Shown here: positions 18,446 through 24,813 of the stretch, piece after piece | How positions within the stretch are numbered: the first letter of the stretch is position 1 | Layout of the letters: each line of letters opens with the position of its first letter | Assembly: GCA_944392765.1 (NCBI GenBank) | Contig: CALXXU010000015.1 | Location: 1-41,829, forward strand | Direction: 5' to 3' | DNA length: 41,829 bases | From: an uncultured Anaerobiospirillum sp. | Lineage (GTDB): Bacteria; Pseudomonadota; Gammaproteobacteria; Enterobacterales; Succinivibrionaceae | Translations under genes and position numbers: made by a program | The notes under the pieces: generated by a model | The model's input: the letters and a program-made list of their open reading frames with translations, nothing else | Database searches by the model: none | Told to the model about the DNA's origin: nothing

Positions 18446-19675
18446 ATGTCGGAGACGTTAGAACTGGCTAAGGCCCTGATCGCTCGTCCTTCGATTACTC
18501 CTGATGATCAAGGCTGCCAAGATCTGTTAGAGGCAGAGCTCAAGGCGGTGGGCTTTACCTGCCGTACCTTGCGCGAGCACATGTACCCGGCTTTTAACCT
18601 GTTAGCGCTTTACTCAGGAGAGGACGGCGCTAACCTCGAAGGTGATCCCGAAAAAATTAAGAACCAGCATGGTCCTTATGACCCAAGCGGCTTTGTCGTC
18701 CCAGGTCCGATCACCTTATTCTTAGGCCACACCGATGTGGTAGCCCCAGGCGATGCCGGGGCTTGGAGCTCAGATCCTTTCACCCCAACTGAGCGTGAGG
18801 GCATGCTCTATGGACGTGGTGCAGCCGATATGAAGGGCTCGGATGCGGCTATGACCATCGCTTTAAAGCGCTTTGTCGCGGCCCATCCTAAGTTTAAGGG
18901 CACGGTTGGCCTCTTGGTCACCTCCAATGAGGAAGGTGATGCCGTGGGCGCCATTCCGTATGTCGCTGAGTGGCTCAAGAAGGAGCATATCTACCCTAAT
19001 TACTGCGTCGTGGGTGAGCCATCTTGTGCCCAAGAGCTCGGTGACACGATCAAGATTGGTCGCCGGGGTTCGATGACCGCGCACATTACCATCCACGGTA
19101 AGCAAGGCCATGTCGCCTATCCTGAGAAGATCGACAATGCCGCGCACAAGGCCGGACGCTTAATTGCCGCCCTGTGTGAGCATAAGTTCAATGACGCCAC
19201 CGAGGACTTCCCTGAGACCTCCTTTAACGTCACCAATGTCAACTCGGGTATCGGCGCTGAGAACGTTGCTCCAGGCAGTGCGCAGATTATGTGCAACTGG
19301 CGTTTTAATCCGAACCAAACCCCACTCAAGCTCCAGCATTTGTTAGAGCGTAACTTAGAAAAGCTGCGCATCTACGCTACGGTGCGCTACGTCATCAATG
19401 GCTTGCCGTTTATCAGCAGCCGCGAGGGCGTCTTGGTTCAGGCCTTACAGAAGGCCATCGCTCAAAAGACGGGGCGTGAGCTCAGTGCGATTGACCTCAA
19501 CACCTTAGGCGGCACCTCCGATGGGCGCTTCATTGCGCCATTAGGAGCTGAAGTGGTCGAGTTTGGTCCATGCAATGGCACCATTCACCAGGTCAATGAA
19601 TGCGTCAAGACGCAAGATCTTGATACCTTAGCCGATATCTACGAGCAGGTATTAACTTCCATCCACTTAGCTTAA
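18446..19675 (+). CDS. dapE: succinyl-diaminopimelate desuccinylase
   Basis: M20-family zinc peptidase of 409 residues (about 375 in E. coli). It hydrolyses N-succinyl-L,L-diaminopimelate to diaminopimelate and succinate in the lysine and peptidoglycan precursor pathway. Metal and catalytic residues are visible: His95 and Asp97 in FLGHTDVVAPGD, Asp128 in YGRGAADMKG, Glu162/Glu163 in TSNEEGDA, and the late His near 380 in CNGTIHQVNE. The extra length is mostly an insertion at about 55-85 before the first histidine. The dimerisation domain (about 190-305) is present. It is the second gene of a two-gene operon and is followed by a hairpin at 19766-19790. Confidence 0.95.
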   Translation: MSETLELAKALIARPSITPDDQGCQDLLEAELKAVGFTCRTLREHMYPAFNLLALYSGEDGANLEGDPEKIKNQHGPYDPSGFVVPGPITLFLGHTDVVAPGDAGAWSSDPFTPTEREGMLYGRGAADMKGSDAAMTIALKRFVAAHPKFKGTVGLLVTSNEEGDAVGAIPYVAEWLKKEHIYPNYCVVGEPSCAQELGDTIKIGRRGSMTAHITIHGKQGHVAYPEKIDNAAHKAGRLIAALCEHKFNDATEDFPETSFNVTNVNSGIGAENVAPGSAQIMCNWRFNPNQTPLKLQHLLERNLEKLRIYATVRYVINGLPFISSREGVLVQALQKAIAQKTGRELSAIDLNTLGGTSDGRFIAPLGAEVVEFGPCNGTIHQVNECVKTQDLDTLADIYEQVLTSIHLA

Positions 19676-19765
19676 GCGCTTGCTTTAGCTCAAGCATTGG
19701 CGTGGGCTCCAGCGCTCGCGTTGCTAAGCGCTTGCGTTTCATTCCACCGCACGCGTGCTCTTAAC

Positions 19766-19790
19766 CGCCCCAGTTCTTTGCACTGGGGCG
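19766..19790 (+). terminator. probable terminator after dapE
   Basis: A 9-bp stem (CGCCCCAGT with ACTGGGGCG) and a 7-base loop, about 90 bases after the dapE stop. The tract that follows (CAATTCACTTT) is only weakly T-rich, so efficiency is uncertain. Confidence 0.5.
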
Positions 19791-19812
19791 CAATTCACTT
19801 TGTAAGGTGATA

Positions 19813-20026
19813 ATGAGGCCAAATAAAGGGCTTCAACCCCTGATTCCTGAGGAGCTGCGCGACCTTGCCGCCTGCTCCTAAGACCAAGACTTGATCTGTT
19901 TGCCAGCGTTATGATGCCGCGCCTGAGTCTTGCGCGCAGCGCCCTCTAATTGGTTCGATTCAGCAGGGCCAATGGCGCTCCAGTCCAGCGGGACTGCGTT
20001 TAGTTGAGCAGGTGCGGCGTGGTGCC
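19813..20026 (+). pseudogene. possible higB toxin remnant
   Basis: A HigB toxin gene would be expected just before a higA. A 22-codon frame from the ATG at 19813, with an AAGGTG site, reads MRPNKGLQPL and stops at 19879-19881. Further on, a different frame around 19945-20000 reads PLIGSIQQGQWRSSPAGLRL, which loosely follows the conserved tail of HigB-type toxins (Leu-x-Gly, Gly-x-Trp-Ser/Arg, Trp/Leu-Arg). This would be a toxin broken by frameshift and stop. The match is weak and could be chance. Confidence 0.2.
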
Positions 20027-20287
20027 ATGAGTCACCACACCCACAGCATGTATGACCCGCCGCATCCAGGGCTGGTACTGGAGCTTTGCTTTGACGAGAC
20101 TTTTACCGTGGAGCTGGCGGCGGCGCAAATGGGCGTTGCGCCTCAAGTGCTGCACGATGTCATTGCAGAGCAGGCGCCACTTACGGTGACCCTTGCCGTG
20201 CTCTTAACGCGCGCTATTCCTGAGATCGAGGCGGCCCCCTGGATTAGCTGCAAGCGCAGTATGATTGCTGACAAGCCTCAATTCTAA
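20027..20287 (+). CDS. HigA-like antitoxin, apparently without toxin
   Basis: Small XRE-type protein of 86 residues resembling HigA/VapI antitoxins. It has the family signature MYDPPHPGLVLE, followed by a helix-turn-helix (TVELAAAQMGVAPQVLHDVI) and an ALxLxKA-like helix, here AVLLTRAI. In the family this protein binds and represses its own operator and neutralises a RelE-fold mRNA interferase. The C-terminus after about residue 65 does not follow the usual FWLNLQ pattern, and the helix-turn-helix is less regular than normal, so function may be lost. Starts at 20012 (GTG), 20027 and 20048 are all possible; none has a strong site. No intact toxin gene is adjacent. Confidence 0.6.
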   Translation: MSHHTHSMYDPPHPGLVLELCFDETFTVELAAAQMGVAPQVLHDVIAEQAPLTVTLAVLLTRAIPEIEAAPWISCKRSMIADKPQF

Positions 20288-20458
20288 GTTTCAGCGCTCG
20301 ATTCTGGCCCAATACCCTGTGCCCGCGCAGTTACTGCGCAGTGATATGCGCTTTGGGTATGGCATGAAATGTCTCATAAGAATTGGTAAGAGTTAGGCCC
20401 AAAGTCTATCATTAGGCTCACTGACTGACACCATGGTGGTGTCCTTAGGATGCCTGAT

Positions 20459-21664
20459 ATGACCAATTCACATGACACGTTACGCCAGCGCCTGTTAGTG
20501 CCCCTCTTGGCCTTAGGCGTCTTTGCCATCATCAATACCGAAATGGGTGTGGTGGGCATGGTGCCCTTAATCTCAGAGTACTTCGGCGTTTCTATCCCCG
20601 CCGCCGGTTGGAGTGTGACCATCTTTGCCTTGGTGATTACCGTGGCAGGTCCGGTCATGCCGCTCATGTTCTCACGCTTCAATCGTAAGTACGTCCTGAT
20701 GCTGGTGCTCACGCTCTTTGTGATTTGCTGTGCAATCGCGGCACTGACCACCAACTTTGCGGTCTTATTAAGCTCGCGCGCCTTGGCCGCACTCTTCCAC
20801 CCAGTGTACGTAGGCTTGGCCTTTACCTTAGCGGCGAACTCGGTTCTACCAGCCGAGCGCCCTAAGGCTATCGCTCGTATCTTTATCGGCGTTTCTGCCG
20901 GTATGGTCTTAGGGGTTCCGGCCTCAAGCTATATTGCCAATGAGCTCTCCTATAGCGCCGCGATGTTCTTCTTTGCCGCGACCAATGGCTTGGTCTTGCT
21001 CTTAACAATCGTGATTGTTCCGAGCATGCCGGTTACCCACGGACAAAGCTATGGCACTCAGCTTAAGGCCTTAAAGCGCAGCGTGGTGTGGCTTGCTATT
21101 GGCGCAACCATCTTCACCAATGGCTCGACCTTTGGCTTCTTCAGCTACTTTGCCGACTTCATGGAGACCTTAGGTCATTTTGATGCGGCGCAGGTCAGCC
21201 TGGCCTTATGTCTCTACGGCGGTGCCAATATCGTAGGCAATGTGGTGGCAGGTCGCCTCTTAGCGAGCCGTCCGAAGCTGGCTATCACCTTAACCCCATG
21301 GCTAGTGGGCGCCATCATCCTCACCCTTTATGGCACCATTGCTCAGATCTTCACGGCTATGGTGGTGATCGTGGTCTTTGGTATCATTAATGGCATGATT
21401 GGCAACAATTGCCAGTACCTCTTAGGCAAGGCCGCGCATGACGCCCCTGATCTCGCCAATGGCCTGTTCTTGAGCTCGGCCAACTGTGGTACCGCGATCG
21501 GTACTGCGCTGTGTGGTATCTTTATCGGAGCTTGGGGCATTGCCGCTTCGGTGCTGGGCGCCTTAATCATGGTCGTGTTCTCGGCGGCGGTCAACGTCAT
21601 GACCCTCAAGGTCTTAGCCGCGCGTGAACATATTGAGCCTCAACTTGCTGAGGCCGTGGCCTAA
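20459..21664 (+). CDS. MFS exporter, DHA1 / AraJ-like
   Basis: Major facilitator protein of about 401 residues with twelve hydrophobic helices. It belongs to the drug:H+ antiporter-1 group that includes AraJ and related sugar or drug exporters. The segment TEMGVVGMVPLISEYFGVSI in helix 1 and its loop, the charged loop SRFNRKYVLM between helices 2 and 3, and RALAALFHPVYVGLAFTLA in helix 4 are typical. The substrate cannot be read from sequence. I take the ATG at 20459 because TAGGA lies 8-9 bases before it; the ATG at 20450 would overlap that site. It forms an operon with the aldo/keto reductase gene 22 bases downstream. Confidence 0.9.
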   Translation: MTNSHDTLRQRLLVPLLALGVFAIINTEMGVVGMVPLISEYFGVSIPAAGWSVTIFALVITVAGPVMPLMFSRFNRKYVLMLVLTLFVICCAIAALTTNFAVLLSSRALAALFHPVYVGLAFTLAANSVLPAERPKAIARIFIGVSAGMVLGVPASSYIANELSYSAAMFFFAATNGLVLLLTIVIVPSMPVTHGQSYGTQLKALKRSVVWLAIGATIFTNGSTFGFFSYFADFMETLGHFDAAQVSLALCLYGGANIVGNVVAGRLLASRPKLAITLTPWLVGAIILTLYGTIAQIFTAMVVIVVFGIINGMIGNNCQYLLGKAAHDAPDLANGLFLSSANCGTAIGTALCGIFIGAWGIAASVLGALIMVVFSAAVNVMTLKVLAAREHIEPQLAEAVA

Positions 21665-21686
21665 TAAACCCAAGGAGTAAGGTGCA

Positions 21687-22499
21687 ATGATTCCAACAGT
21701 GACGCTCTACAACGGCATGACCATGCCCCAAGTGGGGTTAGGCACCTGGAGCTTACGCGGTCAGGCTTGTAAAGACACCATCCACGCTGCGCTCAAATGT
21801 GGTATCAGGCTCTTTGACAGCGCCACTTTCTACGGCAATGAAAAGGAAGTAGGGCAAGCCCTGCGTGAGGCAATGGCCGCAGGTGAGGTCACACGTGATG
21901 AGCTCTTTGTCATGACCAAGCTCTATCCCAATGAGTTTAGGCACGCTAAAAAGGCTTTTGATGCCAGCTTTAAGCGCTTAGGCCTCGACTATATCGATTT
22001 GGTCTTGCTCCATCATCCGGGTGCGGGCGATGTGCAGGCTTATCAGGTCTTAGAGCAAGAGGTTAAACAGGGTACGGTCAAAGCCTTGGGCCTGTCGAAC
22101 TTCTACCGTGAAGAGCTGCCGTCGTTTTTAGCTCAAGTTAGCATCAAGCCTGTGCTCGACCAAAACGAGATCCACCCCTTCTACCAAGAACAGGCCGTCG
22201 TGCCCTTTATCCAAGAGCAAGGCCTAGTAGTCCAAGCTTGGTATCCGTTCGGCGGGCGCGGTCACACCCACGAGATCCTCAATCACCCTGCCATCACTGC
22301 GATAGCAACCAAGTATGGCAAGACCTCAGCGCAGGTGGTGTTGCGCTGGCTGCTCCAGCGGAACATTGTGGTGGTACCCGGCTCCACCAATCCTGAGCAC
22401 ATGGCACAAAACTGTGCCCTGTGGGACTTTGCCTTGGATAAGGCTGAGATGCAGTCCATAGCAATGCTTGATTGTGGCCGCAAATTCGACTGGTACTAA
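21687..22499 (+). CDS. aldo/keto reductase
   Basis: NADP(H)-dependent aldo/keto reductase of 270 residues, the bacterial 2,5-diketo-gluconate reductase-like size. The catalytic tetrad is complete: Asp44 and Tyr49 in RLFDSATFYGNE, Lys78 in VMTKLYP, and His109 in LVLLHHPG. The usual GTVKALGLSNF segment and the C-terminal cofactor part (VVVPGSTNPEHM) are present. The Ser/Asn of the common IPKS/T motif is replaced by VPGS, a conservative change. A strong AAGGAG site precedes the ATG. Co-transcription with the MFS exporter suggests detoxification of a carbonyl compound together with export, but the substrate is unknown. It converges with the immunity gene 54 bases away. Confidence 0.93.
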   Translation: MIPTVTLYNGMTMPQVGLGTWSLRGQACKDTIHAALKCGIRLFDSATFYGNEKEVGQALREAMAAGEVTRDELFVMTKLYPNEFRHAKKAFDASFKRLGLDYIDLVLLHHPGAGDVQAYQVLEQEVKQGTVKALGLSNFYREELPSFLAQVSIKPVLDQNEIHPFYQEQAVVPFIQEQGLVVQAWYPFGGRGHTHEILNHPAITAIATKYGKTSAQVVLRWLLQRNIVVVPGSTNPEHMAQNCALWDFALDKAEMQSIAMLDCGRKFDWY

Positions 22500-22553
22500 G
22501 CTCAGCAAGATCTGCGACTACCGCAGCAGGCACTTAGGCAAGAGGCATAACGC

Positions 22554-22871
22554 CTAACCTTCTTGCTTAGAGTCTGGCGGGGTGCTGACTGGCTTCTTGC
22601 CGGTGATCGGGTCAATCTCCAGATCGGGATCTGGAAAGTAGAAGAAGTTACGATCAGGCCACTGCAGCAGCTTCGAGTGGGTAATGTCTTCAACATTGAC
22701 AAATAGGAACCATGGGCTGCCCATGAAGCTGATCTTCATCACCTCCAGCGGCACATCGGAGAGCATGTAAACCGGCTCACCCTCGCGCCCGGTGCCGACG
22801 TAGGTCACCACGTCCAGCTCATTGTTGTAGAGTTCCTTGATCTTTTTGGTGAGTTCAACAGGTTCGGCCAT
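22554..22871 (-). CDS. putative immunity protein paired with the papain-fold toxin
   Basis: Acidic cytoplasmic protein of 105 residues with no known domain that I can name. It begins MAEPVELTKKIKELYNN and has the segments GEPVYMLSDVPLE and SPWFLFVNVEDI. It starts two bases after the stop of the papain-fold gene, so it is translationally coupled to it, which is the normal arrangement of a toxin and its cognate inhibitor. A paralogue sharing roughly 40-45% of residues lies at 23945-24256. The immunity role is inferred from size, charge, coupling and duplication, not from homology. Confidence 0.65.
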   Translation of the reverse strand: MAEPVELTKKIKELYNNELDVVTYVGTGREGEPVYMLSDVPLEVMKISFMGSPWFLFVNVEDITHSKLLQWPDRNFFYFPDPDLEIDPITGKKPVSTPPDSKQEG

Positions 22872-22873
22872 GG

Positions 22874-23437
22874 TTAGTCCTCATAGTTTGGATGATAGAT
22901 GATAGGGCTGTGGAACATCGCATGGAGGTTCGGGATATTCTGCGGCACGATGACCATTTGCTCAGCTAATCGGTCGTAGATCTCGCAGTCGTCAACGCGG
23001 TAGTAACGCAGGTTGGACATGAGGTCGCGATAGATTAAGGATGGTGAGAGCTTGCGGGAAAAGAACTCACGGGCTGGAGCATTAAAGCCGCCCGCCGGAT
23101 CATAGGCGTACACCTCGCCCTTATAGCGCTCAACATCGATGATGTGAGAGCTAAATGGAGTATCAAAGAGTAAGTGGTAGCGCTCATCAGGGCCACAGAT
23201 CTGATCGAGCATATCGACGCTCTCAAGAGGAAAGATATCAGGGGCCGTTTGGGTCACAGGATTGCGCCAAATCAAGTTTGGCATGTGCATCATCATCGCA
23301 AAGCCGCGATAAAACTTTTCGTCCGTAAGCTCGTACATGATCGCTGGGCGGGCGCAGATATCGATGCCGCGTCGTCTGAGCTCATAGGCCACCACGAGGG
23401 CCTGGCAGTCACAGGTGTAGGGATTCACAAGTTGCAT
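22874..23437 (-). CDS. stand-alone papain-fold toxin domain (Tox-PL-like)
   Basis: Protein of 187 residues that matches papain-like domains found at the ends of polymorphic toxins and some phage head proteins. The putative triad is Cys11 in CDCQALVVAYELRRRG (aligned with the common NCxxCVxAYELRRRG), His98 in SSHIIDVERYKGEVYAYDP, and Asp113 at the end of that segment (family: H...G.V...DPQxG). The Arg-x-Asp stretch YYRVDDCEIYDRLAEQ also fits. The family acts as cysteine peptidase or deamidase. No signal peptide, PAAR, RHS or other delivery part is attached, and a stop codon lies 12 codons upstream in frame, so the domain is encoded alone. AAGGAA precedes the ATG. It is immediately followed by the putative immunity gene. 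Confidence 0.7.
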   Translation of the reverse strand: MQLVNPYTCDCQALVVAYELRRRGIDICARPAIMYELTDEKFYRGFAMMMHMPNLIWRNPVTQTAPDIFPLESVDMLDQICGPDERYHLLFDTPFSSHIIDVERYKGEVYAYDPAGGFNAPAREFFSRKLSPSLIYRDLMSNLRYYRVDDCEIYDRLAEQMVIVPQNIPNLHAMFHSPIIYHPNYED

Positions 23438-23584
23438 CGTAGGTTCCTTGGCGTAAGGTTTAAGGCAAATTGGTTAAAAGTTTGATGGCAAAAGCATCAA
23501 ATAACTTGTCTTATACCAATGTTGAGTTTGCTAGCACCTGATTTTGCGGTGACCTTAAGGCGAGTCTAACCCAATGTTCAGCGG

Positions 23585-23693
23585 CTAGTGTTAAAGTGAT
23601 CGTACATCTTTTTAGCTAAAAATGATCACAGATGTCGAAGTTTTTACGCGCACTGTTAACTAGGTCGCACTTTAGAGCAAAGATCTTCCTGCG
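23585..23693 (-). repeat. duplicated upstream element, copy 1
   Basis: This stretch aligns without gaps to 24496-24604 (offset 911 bases). A core of 33 bases is identical (23641-23673 and 24552-24584), and the ATCTTTTTAGC block and the GCAAAG-TCTTCC block on either side are also shared. It lies about 150 bases upstream of the papain-fold gene, so it may hold its promoter or a control region. Confidence 0.85.
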
Positions 23694-23754
23694 GCAAGTC
23701 GCCCAAGCAGCGGGTGCCGTTTCCAGCGGTAGGTGTGGGCGCAGTATGAGGGGC

Positions 23755-23792
23755 ACTAAAAAGGGCGCCCCCTATAACTAGGGGGCGCCCTT
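23755..23792 (-). terminator. intrinsic terminator of the orphan immunity gene
   Basis: A perfect 12-bp stem (23761-23772 with 23781-23792, AAGGGCGCCCCC and its complement) with an 8-base loop, followed on the minus strand by TTTTTAG. It stands about 150 bases after the stop of the gene at 23945-24256. Confidence 0.8.
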
Positions 23793-23944
23793 GAAGGAAG
23801 ATGCTAGTCTACGAATAGCTAGACAGTTGAGGTTGTAGTTAAAGCAACCTTAGGATCTCCCAAAAAGCAGTCAAGCTGAACCATGAACGGTATGCTGTTG
23901 ACTTTTTCCTGGGTCGGTTTAAGTCCGCAAAGCTGGTAAGGACA

Positions 23945-24256
23945 CTAAGATTCCTTCATAGCTTTAATGTTCTCGTAAGAGAAAGGATTATCCTTGACAT
24001 CTGGATCGACAGTGAAGAAAAAATCTTTTTCGCCCAGGTACAGGACCCGTGAGTTACGGATGTTATCCTTGTCAACGAAGATATATCTTGGGCCGCCAAG
24101 ATAGCAGTCACGTAATATCTCCATTGGGATGTCACTTACCATGTACACAGGTTCGTCGTTACGACCGCGACCGATGTATTTAAGAACCGCTATCTCTTGG
24201 TTGCGGCTGCGAAAGAAGTCCTTGAGCTTCTGGGTGATTTCAACGGGTTCGGCCAT
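23945..24256 (-). CDS. orphan paralogue of the putative immunity protein
   Basis: Protein of 103 residues clearly related to the product of 22554-22871. It shares the start MAEPVE(I/L)T, then GRGRNDEPVYMVSDIPMEIL against GTGREGEPVYMLSDVPLEVM, and a final phenylalanine-rich strand (KDFFFTVDPD against RNFFYFPDPD). It has a GAGGAG ribosome binding site but no toxin gene in front. The bases before its start include AACCTACGAT, which also precedes the ATG of the papain-fold gene, as if the toxin had been deleted from a duplicated module. It would protect against a related toxin made by other cells, or be a relic. Function is inferred only. Confidence 0.65.
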   Translation of the reverse strand: MAEPVEITQKLKDFFRSRNQEIAVLKYIGRGRNDEPVYMVSDIPMEILRDCYLGGPRYIFVDKDNIRNSRVLYLGEKDFFFTVDPDVKDNPFSYENIKAMKES

Positions 24257-24495
24257 TTAATTTTCTCCTCGAATCGTAGGTTGGCTGTGGAGTTAGCTTG
24301 GTGACCTCCTTCGAGCTAAGGTCAGACCAAGCTCCGTGCCGCGCGCTGCCAGAGGACACAACAGCCTGTACTAAGCTGCATGTTCGTTTGCGGCAGTACT
24401 GAAGCTGGCTAAGTTTGTGACCTACTAAGTTAGCTTCATCAGCTAAACCACGAATTGCTAGCCAACACATAGCGAACTTGACCCAAGCAGCTTAA
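24257..24495. other. spacer upstream of the orphan immunity gene
   Basis: No gene is supported here. The position corresponds to that of the papain-fold gene in the neighbouring module, but I see no toxin-like reading frame left. The 76-residue frame on the minus strand has no homology that I recognise. Confidence 0.35.
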
Positions 24496-24604
24496 CTAGT
24501 AACAATGTAATCGTAGATCTTTTTAGCGCAAATTGATTTTTGAAGTCGAACTTTTTACGCGCACTGTTAACTAGGTCGCACTTTGGGCAAAGCTCTTCCC
24601 GCAA
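24496..24604 (-). repeat. duplicated upstream element, copy 2
   Basis: Second copy of the element at 23585-23693, ungapped, with the same 33-base identical core (24552-24584). It marks the left border of the defence operon that starts at 24814 and the upstream side of the orphan immunity gene. Confidence 0.85.
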
Positions 24605-24694
24605 GGTGCGGGCGCCGCGAAGTGTGGTGCCGGGCTGAGAGGTTCAGAGGTAATTTGCTGGCGCCCGCTCGCTATTGGGGTTGCATCGTTTTTA

Positions 24695-24724
24695 TTGGCT
24701 TGCCTGATATCTATGCGTTAGAAT
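24695..24724 (+). promoter_or_regulatory. candidate promoter of the DISARM-like operon
   Basis: TTGGCT (24695-24700) and TAGAAT (24719-24724) stand 18 bases apart, about 90 bases before the GTG start of the helicase gene. The agreement with sigma-70 consensus is fair only. The 5' part overlaps a 19-base element that recurs upstream of the gene at 17783. Confidence 0.3.
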
Positions 24725-24813
24725 ATAAGGTAAAGTTGCTAGCCTTAAGGAAAGATGTGCGCCTAGGCTTGGACGCGTGTGCTGTGTTTGGGGATTGCTT
24801 GTGGGGGTAGGGT

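Noticed and set aside
24240-24470. A 76-codon minus-strand frame as a possible second papain-fold toxin
   Set aside because: It lacks the Cys, His and Asp motifs of the intact toxin and does not align with it.
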